A stretch of 41,191 nucleotides of DNA from NCBI GenBank assembly GCA_025201705.1, contig MU616800.1:1-41191 (forward strand), read 5' to 3'. Positions 9,349-21,014 of the stretch are shown here, one piece after another. Position 1 is the stretch's first letter. Each line of letters opens with the position of its first letter. Source of the stretch: Dissophora ornata (taxonomy: Eukaryota; Mortierellomycota; Mortierellomycetes; Mortierellales; Mortierellaceae). The notes beneath the pieces are model-generated. The model was not told the DNA's origin and did not search any database. It saw only the letters and a program-made list of their open reading frames with translations. Both the position numbers and the translations under genes were made by a program.

Positions 9349-11380
9349 TTACAAGTGAGATAGATTACGGATCATGACGGCGCGCTTGTGTGAGAAGGTG
9401 TCGAAAGAGTACTTGCCGTGGTAGTTACCGACGCCAGAGCTTCCAACACCACCAAATGGCAAGGAATGGTCTGCAGCGAAAAGAAGATACTATGCTTAGT
9501 TTATAGAATAATGGCTGTAACCAAAGGATCACCGTGAGTGCAATGCGACTTACTGGAATAGGCAGAGGCGACATCGTTTATGCTGACAGAACCAGACCGG
9601 GTCTCTCTGAGCACTATTTTCGCATGCAAAAAGAAAGAAAACATGCACCTTCAGCACACATCCGAAATGATAGGCTCGATTTCTTTTCTATACCATGTAT
9701 AAAGACTTTTTTTTTTTTACCTTTGTCGATCTGCTCCTGGTTGGTGGAGAAGAGGTTCAGGTTCAGTGAGTGTTCCATCTTGTTCACAATCTCAATCGCG
9801 CCTTCCAGATCCTCGCACGTAATAATCGGCAAGATCGGTCCAAAGATCTCGCCTTTCATAATCTCATCCGACAATGACACATCCGTCGCAATAGTCGGCT
9901 CGATGAACAAGTTCTCTGCATCAGTCCTGCCTCCAAACACCACCTTGCTCTGCTCTTTCACAGCCTTCAACAGCTTTTCCAGTCTCTCAAACTGCCTCTT
10001 GTTAATGATCCTCGGGTAATTCTCTGAGGTCCTGAGGTCCTTTCCAAATAAATGGTGCCAGTAACCAATCACATTCTTAATCAGCTCTTCTTGCAAATGC
10101 TTTGGGCAGATGATATAGTCGACCGAGATACAGACCTGTCCACAGTTCATTGATTTCCAATGCGCAATCCTCTGTGCGGCTTTTGCAATGTCTGTATTCT
10201 CTGTGATGATAGTGGGGCATTTGCCTCCCAATTCCAACGTCACAGGTGTGAGGTGCTTCGCAGCTGCGGCCATGATCACTTTGCCGACCTCGGTACTGCC
10301 GGTGTAGAAGATGTGGTCGAAACGTTCTTTGAGGAGAGCTGTTGTTTCATCGACGCCTCCAGTGATGACAGAGACAACCTGCGGGTCCAGGTACTGGGGC
10401 AAGCGACGGGCAAGGATTTCGGCACAGTGCTCAGCAACTTCGGAGGGTTTGACGATACAGGTGTTTCCAGCGGCGATGGCACCAACCAATGGTTCGATCA
10501 ACAGCATGATGGCTAGACGGTCAGGAAGAAAACAATAGAATTGTTATTTTAAAANNNNNNNNNNAAAAAAAAAAAAAGGAAGAAAACAATAGAACATTGT
10601 CTTTAGTGACCTATTCAGTGTGTTTCTTGCATTTTTAAACGTCGATAATTCTCGGAGAAACTTACGAAAGTTCCATGTGCCGATGATCAGAACAGAGCCT
10701 CTGTCACGCATTGCGCCGCGAATAGAAGATAAATAGACAGAAAAGATGAAAGATCACCAGTTAGTCCGGCGTGAGAGGGTCCAATCTGGTCTTCATTCCC
10801 ATCAAGTGTTCCTTTGGGGAAGGGGGAGGGAGGGAGTCACTTCAAATCCTTACAAGGGAGAGTAACGGACGTAGCATTCATCCGACTCCTTGACTCCGGC
10901 AGCCTTTTGGTTTTGAGCCATAACGTCGAGGTTGCTGATAAAGGATTTGCAAACCTTGATACAAGTTGGGATCTCAAAATCGCTGGGTCGGTTCAAGTCT
11001 GCTTTGATTGCAGCCTTAAACTCAGCCTCGTTCTCGGTCAAACAACGCTCCAATGCGCGCACTGAAACACATAAACAAGACTGTTAGAGAGAAATTATCG
11101 TCGAGAGGAGAGAACCCTCCCCCCCACAAACAATTACGACCAGAGAACAAAAAGTCACTTTACGCTGCTCCTTGCGGAACTCGAGAGACAGGGTGCGATG
11201 GGAGCGGAACGAAGCGCACGAGGCGGCAACGATCTAATGTCAGAATAGAGGAAAACAGTTTGAAAAGACGTGAGCAAGAAACACCAGCAATCCTCGATTA
11301 TCGCGGGGCCCACCAGCAGTTCAAGGGCATGGACAGGCTACCTTGGGGATGGACTCGATAGGAGTGAATTGAGCGGCCAT
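9349..11380 (-). CDS. Aldehyde dehydrogenase, ALDH3-like (fatty-aldehyde type)
   Basis: It oxidises aldehydes to acids with NAD(P)+. ALDH3 enzymes typically handle medium and long-chain or lipid-derived aldehydes. Seven exons join in phase: 11380-11342, 11233-11164, 11061-10854, 10700-10666, 10512-9721, 9613-9554 and 9470-9349, giving 441 residues. Visible motifs are [11 protein letters not shown] and [15 protein letters not shown] (cofactor binding), [10 protein letters not shown], the general base Glu211 in LELGGK, the catalytic Cys245 in [18 protein letters not shown], and the ALDH3 ending [11 protein letters not shown]...[14 protein letters not shown]. It lacks the C-terminal hydrophobic anchor of vertebrate fatty aldehyde dehydrogenase, so it is probably soluble. 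Exon 4 has only 35 bases but encodes the invariant [11 protein letters not shown]. The intron between exons 4 and 5 contains a 10-N gap. The gene is divergent from the hydrolase at 12116. Confidence 0.92.
10523..10594. other. 10-N assembly gap flanked by an 18-bp direct repeat
   Basis: Ns occupy 10555-10564, next to an A-run. The 18-mer AGGAAGAAAACAATAGAA occurs on both sides, at 10523-10540 and 10577-10594. This suggests that two contig ends overlap at a homopolymer and were joined with a nominal gap. The interval is inside an ALDH intron, so coding is unaffected but the intron length (153 as given) is uncertain. Confidence 0.8.
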
Positions 11381-12115
11381 GTTGGGCAAGCGATCGATGA
11401 GGGAAATGGGTTGAGAGAAAGAAAAAAAGGAAAGGCTGAAATTTATGCACGGGACGGTGTTCGTTTTAACAGGGGCTGATCGATCGGCGGCGAAAAAAAT
11501 TAGCCACGGCTCGCATGAATATTTTGCATCTTCGACAATTCGACGACTTTGGAATTGAACCCTTGTGTGCAAGCAAGGGGGGTGACTCCGGCACCTTTTG
11601 AACCAAACGAGAGTGGAAGCGGACGTTAGTCGTCAGTCAAATAGAATGATGGAAAAACGAATAGCCGTCCTTGTCCTAGTTCCGACACGATCAACGCGTT
11701 ACTTTAAAAACTATCTCCTACAGACCTCATGGTCGCTAGGAAGGTCACCCAAAGGCACCTGCAATTCGTGTGCTCATGACCAACTGGCTCATCAATGGAG
11801 ATGCATCTGATGACATTCCAACACCCGCGAATCATGCGTTCTTTTACAATGAGCAATTTATCCGGGCGCCACAGCATGACCGAAATAGGCTTTTCCGCGT
11901 GGGACGCCAACAACTCTTTCCCATAATTATTGCGTGCCGCACAGAAAGTCGATCTGGTTCAAGGCTCACACTGTGCAGAATCGAAAAAGGAAATAAGTGG
12001 GATCTGGATGATCCATGGGTTTTTTTTTTTTTTTCCAGGAACCAACGCCTACAAAACCAGCGTCTGTTCGCGCCGCTTTCGTCGTTGGACATATCATCCA
12101 AAGGAAGTGGCAGCC
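11381..12115. promoter_or_regulatory. Divergent spacer, ALDH / serine hydrolase
   Basis: The 735 bp lie between two start codons that point away from each other. There is no supported gene and no clear TATA box. T-runs occur at 12019-12034. The region presumably contains both promoters and both 5' leaders. Confidence 0.4.
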
Positions 12116-14067
12116 ATGGCAACACACCGCCTCTTTCGCTTTCCCAGAACCACATTCTCTTCTCATTCACGATCAACATCATCTCCCCATCCCCTCATTC
12201 GCACTTCCCTCATCCATCAAGGTATTCAGGCCCACGCGTATACCAACGCGACAAAAACACCACTCGCTGACCTGCATGACGTCCTGGAGAAGGCGCGTGT
12301 CGAGGGAGGTATCACCGGTATGAGTGTCGCTATCCTTCACAAGGGAGAATTGATCTTTGCAGAAGGATTTGGTAAACGAAATGACCAGGAACCTTTCACG
12401 GCGGAGGTATTGTAAAACTTTGCAGCAGTGATAGTCAGGGCACAGAACAGAAGAAGGAATGTCCCACGTCGCATCTTCCAGCTCCATTTTTTAAATAACA
12501 ACCGCGCTAACCTATTCTTATTCAACGAGTAGACTATTATGCCAATCGCTTCATGTACAAAGGCGTTTACAGCAACAGCTATTGGCGAACTTGTTGCGGA
12601 AGGGAAAATGGACTGGGACACAACTCCAATATCAAAGTACCTACCCGAGTTTGAACTCCAGGATCAGGTTCTTACCTCCCAATTGACGCTTTTGGATCTC
12701 CTCTCCCATCGTAGTGTAAGTTCCCAAATTACCATGCCATTTTTCTTCTTCTTCATCCATCCTTCCCAAAAATCTCACAAAATGTACTTTGTGTAGGGGT
12801 TTCCGAATATCGACTTCTCCTGGTACAGAACCAAAGAGTCGCGACGCGATCTCATCAAACGTCTCAAACACGTGAAGGTTGACCCCAAGTTGCGCTCCAC
12901 GATGCTTTACAACAACGTAATGTACTCTGTTGCAGGCGAGGCCGCCGCCAATGTTGCGGGTGTTTCCTATGAGGAGGTCGTGAAGACCAAGGTCCTCGAG
13001 CCGTTAGGCCTGACTAGTTCTGGATTTTACCCAATGGAGATGATGGAGAAGCATACCAATTATGCCCTACCCTACAGCGCCAAGAGTTTTGAGGATGCGC
13101 AGAAACAGAAGTTTAACAAGGAGCGCATCGATGAGATCTATATGGCAATGGCGCCTGCCGGTGATATGTACTCGAACGTGTTGGATCTGGTCAATTGGGG
13201 ACAAGTGGTGATGAGGTTTGGGAAATCGCATGATGGAAAGCAGATTTTGAACAGAAAGAGCGTGGAGGAGACCCTGAGTGGACAATCAATTATCGAAAAG
13301 ACACGAAGGACTTCTGAGTTCGCACCGACTCTAGTGTATGGCCTTGGGTGGTGTCTGGATACTTATAAGGGACAGATCACCTATAGTCATGGTAAGTTGA
13401 AACGGGTAAAAGAAAGATGTATTACAAAGACTGCTTACGTTCAAACGAGTTTTTGCTGGAACTCAATATACCGTGTTCTATTTTTTTTTCCCTAGATGGA
13501 GCTATCCCTGGCTATCGTTCCAACTTGACAATGTTCCCGGATGCTGAGCTCGTCGTAGCCATCCTCGCCAATGTTGGCATTACCCAGCTCCCCGACAATA
13601 TGCCTTTCTACGTTGCGGACGAACTCCTCAACCTGCCCAGGACCCAGGACTGGATTTCTAAAGTGTCTCTCAAGGACACAAAGGCCGTTTACGACTTCTA
13701 TGACAAGGAGGCCAAAGGTCAATTTCCAGAGAGGATCAAGAACAAACCCACATCACACGATGCAGAGTCACTTGTGGGCAAGTATACTCATCCGGTCTTT
13801 GGCGAAGCTGATATTTTGATGCCGGAGGGAACAAGAGACCTACATTTATGGATGCGGAGAGTTGAAGGAAAGCTGGAACATTATCACTTTGATTCGTTCA
13901 ACACTGTGATGAGGGATGGATATGCAGAAAGTGGATTGTTTGTGACGTTTTTGACAAGTGAGAGTGGTAAAGTAGCGGGATTCAGGATAAAGTTGGTGGA
14001 GCAGACTATCGAGTTCGAAAAGGAGGAGAAGGGCGGATCTGACAAGATGACTAACAGAAGTGAGTGA
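12116..14067 (+). CDS. Serine beta-lactamase-like hydrolase (peptidase S12 / LACTB type)
   Basis: This is a serine hydrolase of the class C beta-lactamase/penicillin-binding fold. The natural substrate in fungi is unknown. LACTB, the mitochondrial relative in animals, is a protease. Exons 12116-12406, 12533-12715, 12797-13391 and 13496-14067 give 546 residues. All three active-site motifs are present: Ser104-x-x-Lys107 (SCTK), Tyr196-x-Asn198 (YNN) and His356-x-Gly358 (HDG). Supporting text includes LLSHRSGFPN, APAGDMYSNVLDLVNW and GAIPGYRSNLTMFP. A C-terminal accessory domain of DUF3471 style follows (about 430-530). The first 40 residues are rich in Arg, Ser and Thr without acids, like a mitochondrial presequence. 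That location is inferred. A core-deleted relative lies at 17354-17886, beyond the GT61 gene. Confidence 0.88.
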
Positions 14068-14216
14068 GAACCCCTGGAGAATTATGCCCAATAGACTCTG
14101 TAGACCATAAAAGGAACGCAGCCGCGATAGGACGTTGTACAAAATTTCAATCGCGCTGCAAGTACATCTATGATCGCCTCCATGATCATTGATCTAAACT
14201 GCAACTTTGAGTACAA

Positions 14217-16521
14217 CTATTTCGGAGACCAGGGCTCGAAACTTTGCCCGCTACGTGAAAATTCATCCTGTTCCTTATTCCACCTATGCTCACCCCAAAG
14301 TCCCTCCCTCATATCCTGATCACACGCCCTCAATCTCCCAACAACGTTTCTGTTCATCACCGATACGCATTCCGGACCGCAACACCGTCCTTCCCTACAA
14401 ATCTGAAGATAACTTTTGCTAACCTCAGTCTGCTGCGCGTTCTCATCTCGAATATCTTCCAGCAGCCGAAGCAATCGGAACGGGTCTGCGTAACGCGCAA
14501 GTCTCTTCCAGTAGTCTGACAGAAATGTGTTCAATTTATCGGCCCTGGTAGTCCCATACTTGTCCGCGGCCTCGAATCCACCCTCACCTTTGCCAGTACC
14601 CGCACTCAATTCTTGATCAGCGCCGAAGCGGTCAAACAGCTCGATCGGATATTCGGCTCCTGTCAATTGAAGTAAATCTTCAGCCTCTGTGTCGTTGTTC
14701 AGGACGAGTCCCACCTTTTTCAATAAAGTCCTCGCAAGATGCAAGTCGCGATGTAACGGACACGCGACTTCGTTTATCTCGTTTGGCTTTGCATAGTACG
14801 ACACCGCAGGTCCACAGCGATGTATTATAAACCGTTGCGCCATCGCCGTAGAAGTCCATTGGAACCAGTTTTCGTAATATTTTGTCGAATCGATACTAAT
14901 GACCACAGGGTGAGGATGTGACGGAGGCGATGGCATCCAGAGGGAGCCACCCAAGGCATTTCCATGAGTTGAGATCAAGATGTTGACGTCGCGCATGAGG
15001 TACGCGGTTTCGGGGATGCCACAGCCGGAATCGTAACTGAGAACTTTGAGTCGAAAGCCTCCAGAATTGACAATAGCGAAGATGACTCGATCGATATTGA
15101 GCACAGCGCGTGTACCAAGGCGTTCAACTATAGCTACAATTGGGCGCCGGTCCTGAGAGGCTTGATGGTTCTGGTTGCGGTCTTCTGTTGTAGGCTGATC
15201 TATCGAGTCTGGATCCTTTTCCCCTTGTCGGACCCTGGGCTCTGCATACTGGGGCGCGAAATACACTTTGCCTTCTTCAAAGTTATAATACCGCGCCGTC
15301 TGTAGACACTTTGTCGGCGAAAACTTTGTCTCGCTTCCACCGTATTTTGCCTGTTTCTCTTTCTCGTCCACTGCCCTTTCTAGTAGAAACTCGTTCCATC
15401 GCTGCGCCGTTGACCAGTAGTACTCCTGGATCTGCTTGCTGTAGGCACGATATATCTCTGTGGGTGTGTTCGTGGCACAATAGCTTAGTCCGCATTGAGA
15501 TCCTAGGCCGATTACAGCTCGTTCGAAGCAGATAGGTGCATGTTTAGGCGGGAGCACCTGGAAGGGCGACACGACTTCGAATCTGTTGAGGACGAGCTCC
15601 TTGCCTAAAGGGAGGATGGCGTCCATTTCCCAGACCGCTTGCTCTTTTAGGTTCTCGCCTACGTATTCAGCGTGGCGTAGGAGCCAGGACGAGCCTGTAC
15701 CTTTGAATCTCTTTATGGTGCTAATATATGACAGAAGCAGGAAAGCCGGTTTAAGATGAGATGACTAGGCACCTGATTTGGATTCGGATCGCAACTCGCG
15801 GTTTTTACCTGTAAAGCGGTAGCATCCCATCGTATATGAAATGAGAAAAATGGCCTGGCTGAAAGAGTCCATAGACAAAGATGGTCTCTTGCTTGAAATA
15901 CATCTCTGTCGATACACCAGCCGAGGCCTTGAACCTCGGTTTCCAGTAATAGTCAGCTGATTCCCGAGAGGATACGAGATTGATAGCTGGAAAGTGTGCT
16001 GTCGATGGGCGTTGCTGTTGATCGTGGCCATCCTGCGAGAGGAGGAACAAGCCTGTAAATGGAGACGAACCACCGAGAGATATCAACATATTTGGGGTCT
16101 CCTGGACATGCATGTTTTTGCATTCAATAAAGGTGTTGCATAGCAGCCGGAATTTACCTTCATCGTCGACACAAACGTGCTCCACAACGCACTGCCGACT
16201 CTTTTCAGCTTCTTTGGAAGTCTGCCCTCCGAGTGTGCATGTCCATGTCGATGCTGGGAGTGCATTCGACACCGGGCCTTCCCTGGGTTGATATCGAAGG
16301 GCGTCGTGATGGCTGGAATGGTCTTGCGCGTCATCATGAGCAGTGGGTCGCTCAAACGAAGCACTTCCCGACCAGACCCAGAACTGGCCGATACAAACGA
16401 GTGCGATAAGGCCTAAGAGGCGACAGTTCGGACTGGATCCTTGTTTGCGGGTGTTCTCGCCAAATGCTGGATTTAATGTCATATCTCGCACATTTTGGGT
16501 CGTTGCTGCTGCTCGTCTCAT
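14217..16521 (-). CDS. Glycosyltransferase family 61 (DUF563), type II membrane protein
   Basis: Likely a Golgi or ER glycosyltransferase that adds a sugar to glycoproteins. GT61 includes plant xylosyl- and arabinosyltransferases and animal EOGT. Exons 16521-15809 and 15720-14217 give 738 residues. An N-terminal signal anchor is visible at about 34-52 (LLGLIALVCIGQFWVW) after a short basic cytoplasmic tail. Family motifs are FSHFIYDGMLPLYSTIKRF (joined exactly across the 88-bp intron), IVAIVERLGTR (about 432-442), the DVNILISTHGNALGGSLWMP block (starting near 483) and VISID...YYENWFQW. The protein is longer than EOGT-like enzymes because of an insert at about 390-430 and a polar C-terminal extension of about 150 residues. 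The acceptor and donor cannot be read from the sequence. The gene is flanked by the two hydrolase paralogues. Confidence 0.88.
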
Positions 16522-17353
16522 GGTCGTCTACGAATGAGAGGGACAGAATCTGAATCCGAATGAGGAATGAGGAATGAGGATGGGCGATGAAGTTCGGTTG
16601 CTCGGTTTACTCTTCTTAACAGTCGCCGCACATGCTATGCGTCCATATGGGGGCGGGTGTAACCGCATGAGGTTTTGTGGAGAGACAAACATTGGCAACA
16701 GGTCTGCCCTGACCCAACACCCAGAGCGAGAGAGAGAGCGAGAGAGAACAATGCACGCCGTCCCCCCCAGACCTTTCCTTCTGCACCGCAGCTGCATCCA
16801 AGCAAGGCTGGTAAAGTGTTATTCGATGACAAAGCGTGGTACAAATGAGCATTTGCTTCGATGACATGGAGCAACTGGAAGAGGAAGCGAAGACTGCACT
16901 TGGACTTGACCGCGTCGGCTCACAGTTCTGCGGGAGTGGTCTAGAACAAACAATATTACACAAGAAACAAAGTTGTCGTCAATAAGTGGCCGCAAACATG
17001 TTGACACGGAAAACAAACAATCTGATGGACAGCTCATTATTGGGCACAGTCCAAAGACGCGTGCTGCACACTACATGTCCATGCAGACAGAGGCGACCAG
17101 AGACGATTGTAGATACCCCTTCGCGATTTTAGTGGCGCAGAAGCAGCCTTGGCATTTTTCACACACACCAGCTCTTCCTTTTTCTTTTTTCATGATCGGC
17201 TATGCGGAACCATAAAAAAAACGTGCGCCGCACTTGCACGACGTCTTGGCAACCACAAAAAAGAAACACATGTATACACCGACACCATGCCGTCGTTTTC
17301 AGTTTTCCTTAATCTTCGTTCTTTACACACACACTCTCTCCCTTGTACCTAGA
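16522..17353. other. Spacer between GT61 and the hydrolase remnant
   Basis: The 832 bp have no supported gene. A GA-rich microsatellite (AGAGCGAGAGAGAGAGCG...) lies at 16723-16748. The last 100 bp before 17354 are CA/CT-rich (ACACACACTCTCTC) and look like a promoter or 5' leader, suggesting that the downstream remnant may still be transcribed. Confidence 0.4.
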
Positions 17354-17886
17354 ATGCAGTCCCGTACCCCGCCAGACAATACCGGTGGTGCTAATGCTAA
17401 CTCAGTCAAGACAAAAAACATGCGCGACGCTCTTAAGAAGGCTCGCATCCAGTGCGGTGTCCTTGGTATGGGTGTTGCCGCTCTCCACTGGGGCAAGCTC
17501 ATCTTTGCAAGAGGGAGTTCCCAGAGCGAATCAAGCACAAGCCCATGACACACGATCTGGAGTCATTCGTGGGCGAGCATAAGCATGACGTCTTTGGCGA
17601 GGTATCTATCTCGCTCCAGCAGGATGGAGAAGGACTGTACATGAATCTATGGACACTGGAGGGCAAGCTGGAGCATTATCACTTTGACTCATTCGCTGCG
17701 TCGCTGGAGGACTTTGGGGTGAAGTTTGCAGAGGGCTCGGTGACGTTCGTGTCAGGCGAGAGTGGCGACGTAGCGGGGCTCATGGTCGAGTTTGATGGGG
17801 ATGCTGTCGAGTTTGAGGAGAAGAAAGAGCCGTCCGACAATAGCGAGAAGACGGAGAAGGATCGCGCAGAGGACATCGAGGTTTGA
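17354..17886 (+). pseudogene. Paralogue of the S12 hydrolase lacking the catalytic domain
   Basis: The first about 54 codons match the N-terminus of the hydrolase at 12116 (KARIQCGVLGMGVAALHWGKLIFA against KARVEGGITGMSVAILHKGELIFA). The sequence then jumps directly to the C-terminal accessory domain (EFPERIKHKPMTHDLESFVGE... and GKLEHYHFDSF). The whole catalytic middle with SxxK, YxN and HxG is absent. At the joint the two halves are out of frame, so the direct reading stops at about residue 65. One alternative is a 59-bp GT-AG intron at 17466-17524, which would restore the frame and give a 157-residue protein. It would be shorter than every other intron here, and it would remove sequence that is homologous to coding DNA. 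The halves are diverged from the intact gene, so the duplication is old. I favour a pseudogene. Confidence 0.7.
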
Positions 17887-18034
17887 GAGATTCACGTTTG
17901 AAAAAGACAAAAAGCGCCACTGAACTTTAAATGTTCTCTCTCGCACACCAACTTTTGATTACTGGGTGCATGCACCCCATTTCACCATACAACACGCGCA
18001 GCCGTTGCTTTCGTTCATTCCTCCACAAACAACA

Positions 18035-20741
18035 ATGAATCCATTCGGAACACCAAAGGCAAAGAAGACAGCGCCTAGTGCGCCACAGCGGCAGAACTCA
18101 TCCATTTCCTCACCAGTCTCGAGTCTCGGTACGGAATCCTCTCATTCCTTTGAATCCTGTGCCCCCTCATGTCCTGAAATCACCACCTGACACTCCAAGT
18201 CTCTTGCTTCTGTTGCAGTACCATGTCCTATCTGTGAGAAATCGATCCCAGAGTGGTAAGACGCCTCAACAAAACACTTCGAAAAACTCTATACTCGATA
18301 TTCTTTATGCATCGTATGTGCTAATCCCGCTTCTTCCTGACTGACTAACTCAATTGCTCCCGAAGGTTCATGAACAACCATCTCGATAACGAATGCTTAG
18401 GCATGGAGAGCGTTGCAGAGTCTCTGGTAAGTCCTCTCAAGATTGACCACCGGATGCTATTATCGACTTTGCTCTTTCCATAGATCCACTGTGACCAACG
18501 CGTTTTCTCACACACACACATCTGTCTTGAAAAACGACAGACACAGCAATCCTCGAGAAAACGCAACCATGACGATCTAGATGAGTTCGAGGACCTTGCA
18601 GATGGCTTGAACCCGTTCCAGGACAGTGGATCTAGCGGCAGGGGGAAGGAGCAGAGAAGATCATCATTTTCGCGCACACCATCGACATCGAATTTCGATC
18701 AACGGCAGCAACAGCATCATCAACAAGTATCGGGACAGAGCAGAAAGGAACAAGCGAACGCTGCAGTAATTCGGTCGATGCCTCTTGCAGAGCGAGGTAA
18801 ACATATGCGAGGCAGCAGCTGTGTCGATTCTCATCATGCAATCGAATATGCAACGAGAGGAGAAGACTGATCCATCGACTACACACACACACACAGCGCG
18901 ACCAAGCACATTAGACGATTATATTGGACAACAGGAGTTAGTTGGCCCTGGAGGGATACTCAGGGGTTTAGTTCTTCAGGACTCTGTTCCGTAAGTCCCG
19001 ACCTTTGAGCTGTTGCAACCTCGACGAGCTTGGCTAGATCACTGTGAACAGGGTCTCTGAACATGGATGGTGCTTTGAATGATAGATCTATCATTTTATG
19101 GGGACCCTGTGGAGTTGGCAAGACAACACTGGCCAGGATCATTGCACACTCAACAAAAGCACAGTTCAAGGAAATGAGCGCGACTACCAATGGAGTTGCT
19201 GATGTCAGGAAAGTATTCGAGGACGCCAAGAATCTCTTTCAACTGACAAGGCAGCGCACGATCATTTTCCTGGATGAGATGTAAGAGACACTGCATCTGT
19301 GTTCCCCCCCCCTTTTTTTTTCTTTATGCCCGTGGAATCTAAAGAAATAAGGATACCGACTTCACTCTACTCCTGGATACCTTAGCCATCGATTTACAAA
19401 AGCACAGCAGGACATTTTCCTTCCCTTTGTTGAAAAGGGAACTATTACACTCATCGGAGCTACCACTGAGAACCCCAGCTTCAGAGTAAACAGCGCATTG
19501 CTGTCACGGTGTCGAGTCTTGACTCTTGATAAATTATCCCTCGAAGATGGCATGGACCGGATGATCCGGAGGGCTGCCCGGATCAAATGGCGCGACATCC
19601 TGGAGATGGCAGAGGACCATATGACATCACACGAACTGGACAGATACAATGCGACGATAGGAAAGGATGAACAATCAACAAATGACTGGATTGATGCGAC
19701 CTTAGAATCTGGGGCTGTTAAGTGGCTCATCGATCTGAGCGACGGAGATGGTAAGGCTCTATTACGTGTATTCATCATATTCAAGATGGATGGATAGACA
19801 GCTGGGCAGCTGGCTTCGGAATGTAAACCTAACGGATGTTTTTATGGAAAATGTCAACAAACCAATAGGACGATCTGCAATCAACACGCTGGAGATCGCT
19901 GTCCAAGGACTTTCGACATTGATTCTCCCAGACGACACAGAGCAGGACTCTGAGGATAAATTGGACAAGGAGCTGGAGGCAGGCGTGCTTGACAAACTGT
20001 TGGCAGCAAAGTTGACAGCAGAGAGTGTCAAGTCTGCTTTTCAAAAGACGCACCTTCAATACGACCGACAGGGAGATGAGCATTACAACTTGATCAGTGC
20101 ACTACACAAGTCTGTCCGTGGAGGGTAACGTGCACACCGAAGAAGAGCAATTGTGCCGTCGATGATGTGTATTTTTTTTAGGATCTTTTGTCACAACTAT
20201 TCTAACGGTGTTTTGTGGACCTGTTCATACTGTATATCAATATATCAGAGATGCTGATGCGGCACTCTACTGGCTAGGACGCATGCTAGTCGCAGGAGAG
20301 GAGCCCCTTTACATCGCCCGTAGACTGGTCCGAATGGCTTCCGAGGATATCGGGATGGCAGATTCTTCAGCGCTGCCCCTGGCTGTGGCTACATACCAAG
20401 CCTGTCAGATGATCGGCATGCCTGAGTGCGACGTAAACTTGGCCCACTGTGTTGTTTACATGGCCAAGGCCAAGAAATCCGTCGATGCGTACAAGGCCTA
20501 TGGACTCGTCAAGCAAACCGTATCTGAAGAGTTTGCACATCCAGTTCCGATCCACCTGCGGAACGCACCAACGACGCTGATGAAAGATCTTGGGTACGGT
20601 CATGAATACAAGTATAACCCAAGTTACCCCGAGGGCGCGATCATCGATCAGGAATACCTCCCGAAGGGGTTGAAGAGGCGCAAGTTTCTGGGCGAGTTCC
20701 CGGTCATGAAGCTTGGCGAGAATGGCGAGTGGCATTTGTGA
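18035..20741 (+). CDS. MGS1: AAA+ ATPase WRNIP1/MGS1 (RarA family) with UBZ finger
   Basis: This replication-fork maintenance ATPase binds ubiquitinated PCNA and acts in DNA-damage tolerance in the nucleus. Nine exons join in phase: 18035-18128, 18219-18255, 18366-18426, 18541-18796, 18897-18990, 19086-19280, 19386-19750, 19869-20124 and 20249-20741, giving 616 residues. A UBZ4-type ubiquitin-binding finger is formed by Cys34, Cys37, His49 and Cys54. A polar linker leads to the family opening [17 protein letters not shown]. Walker A is GPCGVGKTT (187-195) and Walker B FLDEIHRF (242-249). Sensor 1 is GATTENPSF, and the C-terminal half carries [15 protein letters not shown] and [13 protein letters not shown]. 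Exon 2 has just 37 bases and encodes the first half of the finger. An alternative acceptor at 18483 would add 19 in-frame residues before exon 4. CDC7 lies about 2.5 kb downstream. Confidence 0.93.
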
Positions 20742-21014
20742 AGCGATAAAACAACATATTTGTATACTTCAATAGACACAAACACACACATACACACACA
20801 TCAAGGAACATTCGCCGCCGAGCGAAAATAAAATGTACAAAAGACTTTCTAACAAGTGACGATTGCTCTCACTTTAGTATGCCATAGACTTTATATATGC
20901 ACCGCTCAAGTGAGTCAAGTGTTGATGATACGATGATGAAATGGAATGCTCGCCCCGGGCTAGTGGGCGAAAGGGTTATCTGGATTGTTGGGTGGTCGTC
21001 TATCTCACGCCCAT
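20742..21014. terminator. Convergent 3' spacer MGS1 / eIF4E with poly(A) signal
   Basis: AATAAA at 20827-20832 on the plus strand lies about 86 bp after the MGS1 stop and probably directs its polyadenylation. A CA microsatellite (ACACAAACACACACATACACACAC) lies at about 20775-20800. No clear canonical signal for eIF4E was found on the minus strand. Confidence 0.5.

Noticed and set aside
11530..11605. tRNA-like B-box GGGTTCAATTCC on the minus strand
   Set aside because: The sequence around it does not form a full acceptor stem, the T-stem pairs poorly, and no convincing D and anticodon arms were found.
17234..17353. Earlier start for the hydrolase remnant
   Set aside because: The upstream in-frame codons encode a CA/CT-rich leader-like peptide without similarity to the intact hydrolase. 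The ATG at 17354 precedes the homologous segment.
18484..18540. Possible extra coding sequence at the start of MGS1 exon 4
   Set aside because: It is in frame from an AG at 18482-18483, but it encodes a CA-repeat-derived peptide with no conservation expected. The acceptor at 18539-18540 is preferred. It is kept as an alternative in the gene note.
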